The notes under the pieces: generated by a model
The model's input: only the letters and a program-made list of their open reading frames with translations
The model's database searches: none
Told to the model about the DNA's origin: nothing
Made by a program: the position numbers and the translations under genes
DNA from: Flavobacterium commune
GTDB lineage: Bacteria > Bacteroidota > Bacteroidia > Flavobacteriales > Flavobacteriaceae
Reading direction: 5' to 3'
DNA: 64,000 nucleotides
NCBI RefSeq assembly: GCF_001857965.1
Contig: NZ_CP017774.1
Coordinates: forward strand, 2,046,001 to 2,110,000
Part shown: piece by piece, positions 43,940-52,448 of the stretch
How positions within the stretch are numbered: position 1 is the first letter of the stretch
Layout of the letters: each line of letters opens with the position of its first letter

Positions 43940-43968
43940 AAAAAAAAGCTGTTCGTTTGGAACAGCTA
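43940..43968 (-). terminator. Orphan minus-strand terminator-like hairpin
   Basis: AGCTGTTC/GAACAGCT with eight A on the plus side, giving a T-tail on the minus strand. No minus-strand gene ends here. Confidence 0.5.
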
Positions 43969-44024
43969 CCAGTTTGCAACTTTGCGGAGCAAGGTGTTTT
44001 AGTGTTGAATATTTTTAATAAATA

Positions 44025-44054
44025 TTCCCAATTCGGGAACTTTTGTTATCTTTG
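44025..44054 (+). promoter_or_regulatory. higBA promoter and probable operator
   Basis: The -7 box TATCTTTG (44047-44054) is preceded by the inverted repeat TTCCC-N5-GGGAA (44025-44039), which would lie between the -33 and -7 elements, a good site for autorepression by the HigA antitoxin. Confidence 0.55.
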
Positions 44055-44069
44055 TCAAAAATTAAGTCT

Positions 44070-44363
44070 TTGAGAGTAATTGCAAAGAAAATATTGAGGG
44101 ATTTTTGGGAAACACATGCAGATTGCGAACAGCAATTAAAATCATGGTTTCAGGAAACCAGCAAATCAGAATGGAAGAATCCAAATGGAATTAAAAAAGA
44201 ATACCCAAGTGCAAGTATTTTAAATGAAAATCGTGTAGTTTTTAATATCAAAGGAAATAATTACAGATTGATTGTTAAAATAAATTTCGACTATCAAATG
44301 GTTTGGATCCGATTTATTGGAACGCATGCAGAATACGACAAGATTAATGCAAATGAAATTTAA
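44070..44363 (+). CDS. higB: HigB-type toxin (mRNA interferase)
   Basis: 97 aa from TTG at 44070 (MRVIAKKILRDFWETHADCE). The frame is open to 44043, but that start would overlap the promoter. It matches the HigB family PF09907: FWETHADCEQQLKSWF, SASILNENRVVFNIKGN, and C-terminal YRLIVKINFDYQMVWIRFIG THAEYD. It is a ribosome-linked mRNA-cleaving toxin, encoded 5 bp before its antitoxin in the toxin-first order typical of hig systems. Confidence 0.88.
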   Translation: MRVIAKKILRDFWETHADCEQQLKSWFQETSKSEWKNPNGIKKEYPSASILNENRVVFNIKGNNYRLIVKINFDYQMVWIRFIGTHAEYDKINANEI

Positions 44364-44368
44364 AAGCT

Positions 44369-44725
44369 ATGGAAATTAAACCTATAAAAACGGACAAAGA
44401 TTACAATCAGGCTATAGAAAGACTTGAAGCAATCTTTGATGCAAAAGCTGGCTCAAAAGAAGGGGATGAATTGGAAATATTAGGAATTTTGATTGACCAA
44501 TATGAGAATGAGAATTTTCCAATTGGCTTGCCTGATCCCATTGAAGCTATAAAATTTCGCATGGAACAACTTGGCTATAATCAAAACGATTTGGCAAATA
44601 TAATTGGACTTAAAAGTAGAGCAAGTGAAATTTTAAATAGAAAAAGAAAATTATCATTGGAAATGATCAGACAGTTACATGAAAGATTACATATTCCTAC
44701 TGATGTTTTGATTCAAGCCTATTGA
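44369..44725 (+). CDS. higA: HigA-type antitoxin, HTH regulator
   Basis: 118 aa. The N-terminal part (MEIKPIKTDKDYNQAIERLE) binds the toxin in this family; the C-terminal XRE-like helix-turn-helix is RMEQLGYNQNDLANIIGLKS and RASEILNRKRKLSLEMIRQL. It neutralises HigB and represses the operon. Followed by a terminator. Confidence 0.9.
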   Translation: MEIKPIKTDKDYNQAIERLEAIFDAKAGSKEGDELEILGILIDQYENENFPIGLPDPIEAIKFRMEQLGYNQNDLANIIGLKSRASEILNRKRKLSLEMIRQLHERLHIPTDVLIQAY

Positions 44726-44747
44726 GCCTCCACTTTTACGCAAACAT

Positions 44748-44790
44748 AAAACCCGACATTGATTAGTTGTCGGGTTTTGTGTTTTATAGA
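44748..44790. terminator. Terminator after higA, facing pckA
   Basis: Stem AAAACCCGACA/TGTCGGGTTTT. The right arm and tail are a 23-bp direct copy of the terminator at 42721-42743. Confidence 0.85.
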
Positions 44791-44800
44791 AAAAATGGAT

Positions 44801-46390
44801 TTAAACTTCTGGAGCACCAGCAAGGATTTCGTCATTAGCATAACTTTCAAATTTCATGAAATTTTCTCTAAATTTTTGAGCCAATTCGATTGCCTTAGTA
44901 TCGTATAAGTTTTTGTCTTCCCAAGTGTTTCTAGGATTTAAAATTTCGCTGGGAACTTCAGGACAAGATTCAGGAATAGCCATTTTAAAAACAGCGTGAT
45001 TGTGATAATTCACATCGTTTAACTGACCGTTTAAAGCTGCAGTAATCATCGCACGGGTGTATTTTAATTTCATTCGGTTTCCGGTGCCATAAGGACCGCC
45101 CGTCCATCCGGTGTTGATTAACCACACTTTTACATCGGCATCTTTCATTTTTTTGCTCAACATTTCGGCATATCTTGTTGGGTGCAACGGCATAAACGGC
45201 GCTCCAAAACAAGCCGAAAAATTAGGCTGAGGTTCATTGATTCCGGCTTCAGTTCCTGCAATTTTTGCGGTATAACCCGAAATAAAATGATAAGCCGCCT
45301 GACCCGGAGTTAAGCGGGCAATAGGAGGCAGGATTCCAAATGAATCGGCAGTCAGAAAAAAGATATTTTTTGGATTTGTACCAATAGAACCCGCTTGGAT
45401 ATTATCGATATGATTAATTGGGTAGCTTACGCGAGTATTTGGAGTGATTGAAATATCGGTGTAATCGACTTCGTTTGTTCCTTCTTTGAAAACAATGTTC
45501 TCCAATAATGCGCCTTTTTTAATTGCTCTGAAAATATCAGGTTCGTTCTCTTCACTCAGGTTAACGACTTTGGCGTAGCATCCGCCTTCAAAATTAAAAA
45601 CAGTGTTTTCACTCGTCCAGCCGTGTTCGTCGTCACCAATTAATTTTCGGTTTGGGTCGGCAGAAAGCGTGGTTTTTCCCGTGCCGGACAATCCAAAGAA
45701 AATAGCGGTTTCCCCATCTTCGCCTACATTGGCACTGCAATGCATCGGTAAGGCATTTTTAAAAACCGGAAGAATGAAGTTCAAAGCAGAGAAAATCCCT
45801 TTTTTCATTTCGCCCGTATAAGCTGTTCCACCTATGATGATGGTTTTTCGGGTGAAATTTAATATCGCAAAATTCTCATTACGCGTTCCATCTGTTGTAG
45901 GGTCGGCTAAGAAACTGGGTGCACAGATAAGTGTCCAATCAGCAGTAAAATGAGCCAGTTCTTTTGCTGTTGGTCTGAGAAACATATTGTAGCAAAATAA
46001 GTTTTCCCAGGGTGTTTCAGTAATGACACGAACATTCAATCTGTAATTCGGGTCGGCACATACATGGGCATCTCTGACAAAGATTTCTTTATTCGATAAA
46101 TAGTTTGTTAGTTTGGTATATAAAGTATCAAATTTTGCCGGTTCAAAGGGAATATTAATGTCTCCCCACCAAACCTCGTTTTCGGTAATACTGTCTTTTA
46201 CAATAAAGCGATCCTGTGGTGAACGACCTGAAAATTTCCCTGTATTGATGGCTAAGGCTTCAGTAGATGTTTCTGTTCCTTCTCCACGATCTAAGGTCAA
46301 TTGGTGCAACTCATCCGGACTCAATTGATAGTGTATTTCCGCGTTTTTAATTCCGATATTTTCAAGCGAAAACAAGTTGTTGACAATCAT
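44801..46390 (-). CDS. pckA: Phosphoenolpyruvate carboxykinase (ATP)
   Basis: 529 aa. Converts oxaloacetate and ATP to phosphoenolpyruvate, ADP and CO2, the first committed step of gluconeogenesis. P-loop GLSGTGKTTLSADPNR with LIGDDEHGW metal site, FSGRSPQDRFIV substrate loop, and NTGWTGGPYGTGNRM. Standard length for the ATP form. Single gene; growth on acids such as the acid-sugar operon's products would need it. Confidence 0.96.
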   Translation of the reverse strand: MIVNNLFSLENIGIKNAEIHYQLSPDELHQLTLDRGEGTETSTEALAINTGKFSGRSPQDRFIVKDSITENEVWWGDINIPFEPAKFDTLYTKLTNYLSNKEIFVRDAHVCADPNYRLNVRVITETPWENLFCYNMFLRPTAKELAHFTADWTLICAPSFLADPTTDGTRNENFAILNFTRKTIIIGGTAYTGEMKKGIFSALNFILPVFKNALPMHCSANVGEDGETAIFFGLSGTGKTTLSADPNRKLIGDDEHGWTSENTVFNFEGGCYAKVVNLSEENEPDIFRAIKKGALLENIVFKEGTNEVDYTDISITPNTRVSYPINHIDNIQAGSIGTNPKNIFFLTADSFGILPPIARLTPGQAAYHFISGYTAKIAGTEAGINEPQPNFSACFGAPFMPLHPTRYAEMLSKKMKDADVKVWLINTGWTGGPYGTGNRMKLKYTRAMITAALNGQLNDVNYHNHAVFKMAIPESCPEVPSEILNPRNTWEDKNLYDTKAIELAQKFRENFMKFESYANDEILAGAPEV

Positions 46391-46465
46391 AAGGTGACTT
46401 ATTTAGTAGTTCTTAGGTTTCTATATTAAAGATAAAACATATATTTTAGTTCCCCTTTTGAAAGC

Positions 46466-46858
46466 TTAATTTTTATCGGACTTTTTTGTGATATTATACA
46501 ACAATACCGTCCAGGCACTGATTAATAATAGTCCTCCAATAGGCGTTACAAAACCAATTACTCTAAAATCAATAGGAGTAAGGCCATTTGTGGCTAATAA
46601 ATAGATGGAACCTGAGAATAGCAGTACTCCAAAAAGTACCAGGTTATAAATAATTTTTTTGGTTTTCGAATTTAAAACAGGCAGTAGCCCAATGAATAAT
46701 AAAAATAAGGCGTGATACATTTGGTAGCGAACTCCCGTTTCAAATGTGGCCAATTGTTCTATACTGAGTACTTTTTTTAAGGCATGAGCGCCAAAAGCCC
46801 CTAAAATTATTGCAATCATTCCGAGTAAAGCCGCTGTAGAAATTGTTTTTTTATCCAT
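46466..46858 (-). CDS. DUF423 family membrane protein
   Basis: 130 aa, four helices. Family features: GAFGAHALKKVLSIEQLATF, ETGVRYQMYHALFLLF, and FVTPIGGLLLISAWTVLLY. Function unknown. The promoter is just upstream. Confidence 0.9.
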   Translation of the reverse strand: MDKKTISTAALLGMIAIILGAFGAHALKKVLSIEQLATFETGVRYQMYHALFLLFIGLLPVLNSKTKKIIYNLVLFGVLLFSGSIYLLATNGLTPIDFRVIGFVTPIGGLLLISAWTVLLYNITKKSDKN

Positions 46859-46881
46859 TTTTGTTCTGTTTAGGTTCTACA

Positions 46882-46889
46882 CAAAAGTA
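46882..46889 (-). promoter_or_regulatory. -7 box (TACTTTTG) of the DUF423 gene
   Basis: Exact TAnnTTTG on the minus strand, 23 bp before the start codon. Confidence 0.5.
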
Positions 46890-46988
46890 TTCGAAATCAA
46901 AGGAAACCAAAAGTTTTTTGGAGGATAGTTTACGGCTTATTGTGCTAAAGTTTTGTGAATTTTTATTTGACAATTAGATTGGTTTTTT

Positions 46989-47094
46989 ACCGCAGATTCG
47001 CAGATTTTAATAAAAATTGTAATCGTAAATAAATAGCCTCCAGAGAAATTAATGCAAATAAGTTGGTTTAAAAATAAATCTGCGAATCTGCGGT
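46989..47094. repeat. Hairpin element with 19-bp perfect inverted repeats
   Basis: ACCGCAGATTCGCAGATTT (46989-47007) is exactly inverted at 47076-47094, enclosing 68 bp with no ORF. Resembles a small non-autonomous repeat element. Confidence 0.8.
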
Positions 47095-47176
47095 TATTTT
47101 TATTAGATGGTTAATTAATCATTCTCATTTGTGTTAGCACAAACATTTCCTTATTTTTGAGTTATATTTTTCAGCT

Positions 47177-48535
47177 ATGAGAGAGATTTTAATTATTGGT
47201 GCAGGTCGATCCGCTTCTTCGCTGATTCAGTATCTTTTGGAAAAATCCCAAGAAGAGCAATTGCATCTTGTAATTGCCGATTTGTCTTTGGAATTGGCTC
47301 AAAAGAAAACCAATAATCATCCTAATGCCACTCCAATTGCCTTGGATATCTTTAATGAAAAAGAGCGAAGAGCCGCAATTGAAAAAGCCTCCATCGTAAT
47401 CTCGATGTTACCGGCACATCTGCATATCGAAATTGCCAAAGATTGCCTGAATTTCAGGAAAAATTTGGTCACCGCTTCCTATATCAGTGATGCGATGCAG
47501 GCTCTTGATGCGGAGGTAAAAAAGAACGGACTCATTTTTATGAACGAAATGGGCTTAGATCCCGGAATCGATCACATGAGCGCCATGAAAGTCATTGACG
47601 AAATCAGGGAAAAAGGCGGGAAAATGCTTTTGTTCGAATCTTTCTGTGGCGGACTCGTAGCACCGGAATCCGATACCAATCTTTGGAATTATAAATTTAC
47701 CTGGGCACCCCGCAATGTGGTGTTAGCGGGTCAGGGAGGTGTGGCTAAGTTTATTCAGGAAGGGACGTATAAATACATCCCCTATGATTCTTTGTTTCGA
47801 CGTACCGAATTTCTGGAAATAGAAGGTTACGGCCGATTTGAGGCGTATTCTAATCGGGATTCTTTAAAATACAGAAGCATTTATGGCTTAGATGATATTC
47901 TTACTTTATTTCGCGGAACGATTCGTCGTGTTGGTTTTTCGAAAGCCTGGAATATGTTTGTGCAACTCGGCATGACCGATGATTCTTATGTCATGGAAGA
48001 TTCCGAAAACATGAGTTATCGTCAATTTATCAATTCGTTTTTGCCGTATCACCCAACGGATTCAGTGGAGATAAAAACCCGTTTGATACTTAAAATCGAT
48101 CAGGATGATATTATGTGGGACAAATTATTGGAGTTGGATTTGTTCAATGACAAGAAAATCGTCGGGCTTAAAAATGCCACTCCAGCCCAGATTTTAGAAA
48201 AAATCCTCAATGATAGTTGGAAACTCCAGCCCGATGACAAAGACATGATTGTGATGTATCACAAATTTGGCTACGAAATCAATGGTAAAAAAGTCCAAAT
48301 GGATTCCCAAATGGTTTGCATAGGAAAAGATCAAACCTATACCGCTATGGCAAAAACCGTTGGACTGCCTGTTGCCATGGCTACCTTATTAATCCTCAAC
48401 GGAAAGATTACTACTCCCGGAGTCCAACTCCCAATCCGTAAAGAAGTGTATCTCCCTGTTTTGGAAGAATTGGAAAAATATGGCGTTGTTTTCCATTCGC
48501 AAATGCTGCCTTATTTGGGGTATAAATACAGTTGA
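47177..48535 (+). CDS. Saccharopine dehydrogenase family protein
   Basis: 452 aa. N-terminal Rossmann fold (ILIIGAGRSASSLIQYLLEK), then VISMLPAHLHIEIAKDC, YISDAMQALD and the catalytic-domain MNEMGLDPGIDHMSAMKVID, typical of saccharopine reductase-type enzymes. It may oxidise saccharopine to aminoadipate semialdehyde and glutamate (lysine degradation) or act on another carboxyalkyl amino acid. No lysine-ketoglutarate reductase gene adjoins. Expressed alone. Confidence 0.85.
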   Translation: MREILIIGAGRSASSLIQYLLEKSQEEQLHLVIADLSLELAQKKTNNHPNATPIALDIFNEKERRAAIEKASIVISMLPAHLHIEIAKDCLNFRKNLVTASYISDAMQALDAEVKKNGLIFMNEMGLDPGIDHMSAMKVIDEIREKGGKMLLFESFCGGLVAPESDTNLWNYKFTWAPRNVVLAGQGGVAKFIQEGTYKYIPYDSLFRRTEFLEIEGYGRFEAYSNRDSLKYRSIYGLDDILTLFRGTIRRVGFSKAWNMFVQLGMTDDSYVMEDSENMSYRQFINSFLPYHPTDSVEIKTRLILKIDQDDIMWDKLLELDLFNDKKIVGLKNATPAQILEKILNDSWKLQPDDKDMIVMYHKFGYEINGKKVQMDSQMVCIGKDQTYTAMAKTVGLPVAMATLLILNGKITTPGVQLPIRKEVYLPVLEELEKYGVVFHSQMLPYLGYKYS

Positions 48536-48540
48536 TAATA

Positions 48541-48670
48541 ATTTGGGCGTTTCCCGCCAGATTGCTTCCTCGTTCCTCCTCGCAATCGCGGGTCAGGCTG
48601 TACGCTATATCTTTTGCTTTTTAAAGAAAAAAGCAAAAGGATGCCGCTTCCATCCTTAACGCAACTCAGG
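48541..48670. repeat. Dispersed repeat with two hairpins
   Basis: CCCGC and GATTGC (48553-48565) pair with GCAATC and GCGGG (48582-48592); CTTTTGCTTTTT (48611-48622) pairs with AAAAAGCAAAAG (48628-48639). From memory, very similar text (CTATATCTTTTGC followed by AAAAGGATGCCGCTTC) recurs between genes in other flavobacterial genomes. Confidence 0.65.
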
Positions 48671-48758
48671 GGGTAAGATAATTATTTGTAGTTTTTGAAT
48701 ATGCGCTATTGTTTGTAATAATTTATTGATATATTTGGATTCGTATAACGTATGGAGT

Positions 48759-49769
48759 TTGTCACAGCAATCTATCCACAATGCGGTGGATTGGTCTGAT
48801 TTTGTTAGACCTAATATACAAGTTACCAGCAAGCATACACTAACTATGGAGAATATAGATAATATTATTGGAAAAAGTAGTCCAATTTCGGACTGGAAAG
48901 AGTTTGTTAAGGAAAACTTTCAAAGAGAAGCTGGCATATATTCATTTTTGACAGTCCGTACTTTAGAGATTGAATATAATAATGAAAAATTTGTATATCC
49001 AAAAAGAATTGTTTTTGAATCTGGTTATGCACGATCAATAAGAAAGCTTAAAACTGTAGAGACAGTCACTCATTTTAAAAAAACGGTAAAAGTCATTGAA
49101 AAAAAAGAAGTTATTCCTTTTGGCTTATATCAAAGGAGGAATAAATACTCTGGTGATTTTTTTGAAATTCTAGCGGACATTATAAAAAGTGATAATTTAC
49201 AATCATATTTTTCAAATGATTTACTTCCTATAAATGATAACCCTCTTTTTAGTATTGATTCAAAATTGAATTGGCCTTCATACTTACTAACATTAAACAC
49301 TTCTAATCAAATTTATTCCGAAGAAAGGAATGAGGATATTTCATTCCTTAAAGATATTGCCCAGGAATATGGGTTTCATTTGCCATATACTAAAAGTCTT
49401 GAAGAACTTATTTTTATTATATTCCCAATGCCCTATATTAAGATTGTGGAAAATAAAATCAATAAAGATTCTGAAAACGAGAAACTTTATTTGGTATTGG
49501 AATTTAATGATACAAGTTTCTTTTATACCCAAAAAAATCTAAACATTAAACTCGAAGCTTTAATTAAGGGTACGAAAGAAGAAGTTCTACTCGATAAAGA
49601 GTTTAAACTAGAGTTTAAGAAATCAAAATTTCAGATTGTCGAACTGGACGTTATGAATGGTGGAATTATCAGTTATTCATCTTTAAAAATCAGCATCAAT
49701 AATGTTATCGTCAGCAAAACATCTGGATATTACATTCGTGATATAAAAATTAATGTAAAAACTATTTAG
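48759..49769 (+). CDS. Hypothetical protein of an A+T-rich two-gene islet
   Basis: No family recognised. About 336 aa from TTG at 48759 (MSQQSIHNAVDWSDFVRPNI); the frame is open from 48726, but a -7 box TATATTTG at 48730-48737 lies inside that extension. A later ATG is at 48846. No signal peptide or membrane helix. The N-half is charged and the C-half predicted beta-rich (KLEALIKGTKEEVLLDKEF, SSLKISINNVIVSK). It ends 2 bp before the nitrilase-fold gene, so the two form one unit. Codon use looks more A+T-rich than in the flanking genes. Confidence 0.6.
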   Translation: MSQQSIHNAVDWSDFVRPNIQVTSKHTLTMENIDNIIGKSSPISDWKEFVKENFQREAGIYSFLTVRTLEIEYNNEKFVYPKRIVFESGYARSIRKLKTVETVTHFKKTVKVIEKKEVIPFGLYQRRNKYSGDFFEILADIIKSDNLQSYFSNDLLPINDNPLFSIDSKLNWPSYLLTLNTSNQIYSEERNEDISFLKDIAQEYGFHLPYTKSLEELIFIIFPMPYIKIVENKINKDSENEKLYLVLEFNDTSFFYTQKNLNIKLEALIKGTKEEVLLDKEFKLEFKKSKFQIVELDVMNGGIISYSSLKISINNVIVSKTSGYYIRDIKINVKTI

Positions 49770-49771
49770 TT

Positions 49772-50638
49772 ATGGGAAAACTGGTATTTCAAAAACCCCA
49801 AGACTATATGGTTCAAGTTAGCATTTGTTCAGTTGATTCATTTTTAAGTTTTAACCCTTTCTCAATTCAACTGACACAAGATAATCTAACAAAAATTCAG
49901 AGAGTTTTGGATGAGTAAATTGATTCAGATTTTATTGTGTTTCCTGAGTATACTTATTCACATGATTTAGAACCAATTTACAGAAATTATTCAAATGAAA
50001 ATAGTACAGTAATTATTGGTGGAAGTGGTTTAGAAACTATTGGTAATGAGTTTTATGCATATTGCCCAATCTTTCTACCTAACCAAGAAATTATCAAGGT
50101 TTACAAAAAACATATTACTAACGATGAGCGGATTTTAAGTCAAGGTCAAATTATTGCCTTTCCCAATGAAGTACCTAGAGAAATTAGATTAATTGTAGGT
50201 GAAAACGAAATACTTTTTTCTGTTTATGTTTGTTACGATTTTATAATCGAAGCAAAAAATGATAGAGCAGATATTGTATTTGTTCCGCAATATGAAAGTT
50301 CTCCACAACAATTTATAAATGAGGGTGATAAAGTGTCTAAGGGTATGAAAAATTTTGTCATTGGAGCTAATAATTCTAATAACAACCAGCGTAGTTTAGG
50401 ATTCGCAATATTAAATAGCACTATGATAAACGGACTATCAATGCAATCATATCGTAACCAAAATTATGAAAATGCGGGCCAAAAGCTAGATCAACATCAT
50501 ACAACTATATATGATGTCTTAGGTGAGAGAATTATGGTATTTAGATTAAATATTGGGAGACCATATTCCCTCCCTTTTACTTTTTCTCTTGATGATAGTG
50601 AGCCAGTATTAATTCCAATAAAAAATATAACAATATAA
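49772..50638 (+). pseudogene. Carbon-nitrogen hydrolase (nitrilase fold) gene with an in-frame stop
   Basis: ATG at 49772 opens a frame that hits TAA at 49916-49918 (codon 49) and then continues in the same frame to 50638. The catalytic Glu (DFIVFPEYTYS), Lys (VYKKHI) and Cys (VYVCYDFI) of the nitrilase superfamily all lie after the stop. Restart at GTG 49937 would lack the first strand. Without the stop the protein would be 288 aa. It is either a recent nonsense pseudogene, a readthrough product, or a sequencing error. The substrate is not predictable. Confidence 0.75.
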
Positions 50639-50663
50639 ATGCCTATTGGTAACAGCTAGGGTT

Positions 50664-50690
50664 TCGTTGCGTGCGAAGCACGAACAATAA
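50664..50690. repeat. Small hairpin after the nitrilase-fold gene
   Basis: CGTGC-GAA-GCACG with TTCGT/ACGAA flanks. Confidence 0.5.
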
Positions 50691-50750
50691 AGCCTCTGTT
50701 GAACGGAATCGCTGAGATTCCATAACTATGGATTTTTCATACCCCAAATA

Positions 50751-50782
50751 AAAAATCCGTTCAGTAATGAACGGATTTTATT
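50751..50782. terminator. Terminator between the islet and the M20 peptidase gene
   Basis: Perfect stem AAAATCCGTTCA/TGAACGGATTTT with a GTAA loop; usable from both sides. Confidence 0.88.
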
Positions 50783-50786
50783 TCTT

Positions 50787-50835
50787 TTAAACTTGCTGTA
50801 CTTTGCGAAAAACTTTGCGTACTCTGCGGTTAAAT
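50787..50835. repeat. TTTGCG word repeat
   Basis: Contains ACTTTGCG twice and CTCTGCGGTTAAA; a half-element related to 21807-21880. It abuts the stop of the M20 gene. Confidence 0.55.
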
Positions 50836-52223
50836 TATTTTGAAAGCTCCACAAAATATTTATAAAACAACGGAATGGTTTCGATTCCTTTTAGGTAATT
50901 GAAAATCCCGAAATGTTCGTTGGGAGAATGTATGGCGTCGCTATCGAGTCCAAATCCCATCAGGATGGTTTTGCTTTTTAGTTCTTTTTCGAATAAGGAA
51001 ACAATGGGAATACTTCCGCCTGAACGCACCGGAATGGCAGGAATCCCAAAGGTTTCGGTGTACGCTTTATTGGCAGCCTGGTAACCAATGCTGTCAATAG
51101 GGGTTACATATCCCTGACCGCCGTGATGCGGAGTTACTTTTACGGTAACAGCTTTGGGAGCAATCGCGGTGAAATGCGTGGTGAATAATTGGGTGATTTC
51201 TTCCCAATCCTGATTAGGAACCAGTCGCATCGAGATTTTGGCGAAAGCCTTAGACGGAATCACGGTTTTGGCTCCCTGACCGGTGTAACCTCCCCAAATT
51301 CCGTTTACATCCAGCGTAGGACGAATGGCGTTTCTTTCATTGGTAACATAGCCTTCTTCGCCATAAACATCCTTTAAATCTAATGCTTTTTTATACTCTT
51401 CGATATCGAAAGGGGCTTTGGCCATTTCGGCTCTTTCTTTTAGTGATAATTCTTCCACCTTGTCATAAAATCCCGGGATAGTAATGCGATTGTTTTCGTC
51501 GTGAAGCGAAGCTATCATTTTGCTTAGGATATTGATAGGATTGGCTACAGCACCACCATACAATCCCGAATGTAAATCCCTGTTAGGTCCTGTAACTTCG
51601 ACTTCAACATAACTCAAACCGCGTAATCCTGTGGTTATAGATGGTTGCTGATTAGAAATCATTCCGGTATCGGAAATTAAAATCACATCATTTTTTAGTT
51701 TTGCTACATTGTTTTCGACAAAGCTTTTTAGGTTCACGCTGCCTACTTCTTCTTCGCCTTCAATCATGAATTTTACGTTACAAGGCAAGGTTTTGCTCTG
51801 AATCATGTATTCGAATGCTTTGACGTGCATGTACATTTGACCTTTGTCATCACAAGCACCGCGGGCAAAAATAGCGCCTTCGGGATGAATAGCCGTTTTT
51901 TTAATTACGGGTTCAAATGGGGGAGAAGTCCAGAGTTCCATTGGATCTGGTGGCTGTACATCGTAATGGCCGTAAACCAAAACCGTTGGTAAATTAGGAT
52001 CAATTATTTTTTCGGCATATACAATAGGGTAGCCGTCGGTTTCACATATTTCGACTTTATCACAGCCGGCTTTCTCCAAGCTTCGTTTTACCGCTTCGGA
52101 GGTGTCAATTACATCCTGGGAATAAGCAGAGTCAGCACTTACAGATGGAATTTTTAATAGTTCAATTAATTCGTTGATAAAACGCTCTTTGTGTTGTTGG
52201 ATATAATTTGTAATATTTTCCAT
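50835..52223 (-). CDS. M20 family metallopeptidase (dipeptidase)
   Basis: 462 aa. Di-zinc peptidase: VLVYGHYDVQPPDP (metal His and Asp), ARGACDDKGQMYMH, catalytic EGEEEVGS, SDTGM, and a terminal IHSPNEHF His. The dimerisation domain is inserted in the middle (about 190-320), as in carnosinase-like dipeptidases. Cytosolic, no signal peptide. Cleaves small peptides; the exact specificity is unknown. Confidence 0.92.
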   Translation of the reverse strand: MENITNYIQQHKERFINELIELLKIPSVSADSAYSQDVIDTSEAVKRSLEKAGCDKVEICETDGYPIVYAEKIIDPNLPTVLVYGHYDVQPPDPMELWTSPPFEPVIKKTAIHPEGAIFARGACDDKGQMYMHVKAFEYMIQSKTLPCNVKFMIEGEEEVGSVNLKSFVENNVAKLKNDVILISDTGMISNQQPSITTGLRGLSYVEVEVTGPNRDLHSGLYGGAVANPINILSKMIASLHDENNRITIPGFYDKVEELSLKERAEMAKAPFDIEEYKKALDLKDVYGEEGYVTNERNAIRPTLDVNGIWGGYTGQGAKTVIPSKAFAKISMRLVPNQDWEEITQLFTTHFTAIAPKAVTVKVTPHHGGQGYVTPIDSIGYQAANKAYTETFGIPAIPVRSGGSIPIVSLFEKELKSKTILMGFGLDSDAIHSPNEHFGIFNYLKGIETIPLFYKYFVELSK

Positions 52224-52248
52224 TGATTATGCTGGGTTTTGATACTTT

Positions 52249-52256
52249 CAAAAATA
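52249..52256 (-). promoter_or_regulatory. -7 box (TATTTTTG) of the M20 gene
   Basis: Exact TAnnTTTG on the minus strand, 25 bp before the start codon. Confidence 0.5.
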
Positions 52257-52292
52257 CAAAAAACAGAATTATAATTTTTTTTAATTTTTTAC

Positions 52293-52322
52293 TTTGAATA
52301 TTGGAAAGTATCCTTATATTTG
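52293..52322 (+). promoter_or_regulatory. Promoter of tRNA-Leu
   Basis: TTTG (52293-52296), 18 bp, TATATTTG (52315-52322): a near-ideal Bacteroidota promoter 13 bp before the tRNA. Confidence 0.8.
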
Positions 52323-52335
52323 CACCCACAATTAA

Positions 52336-52417
52336 GCGGATATGGCGAAATTGGTAGACGTGCCAGACTTAGGATCTGGTGCCGCAAGGCGTGTAGGTTC
52401 GAGTCCTATTATCCGCA
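52336..52417 (+). tRNA. tRNA-Leu (TAG)
   Basis: 82 nt. Acceptor GCGGATA/TATCCGC with discriminator A, anticodon loop CTTAGGA giving TAG, a variable arm (TGCCGCAAGGCGT) typical of class II tRNA, and T-loop GGTTCGAGTCC. No encoded CCA. Confidence 0.95.
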
Positions 52418-52419
52418 CA

Positions 52420-52448
52420 AAAAGCTTCTCAATCGAGAAGCTTTTTTT
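52420..52448 (+). terminator. Terminator of tRNA-Leu
   Basis: Perfect stem AAGCTTCTC/GAGAAGCTT with an AATC loop and T-run. Confidence 0.92.
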
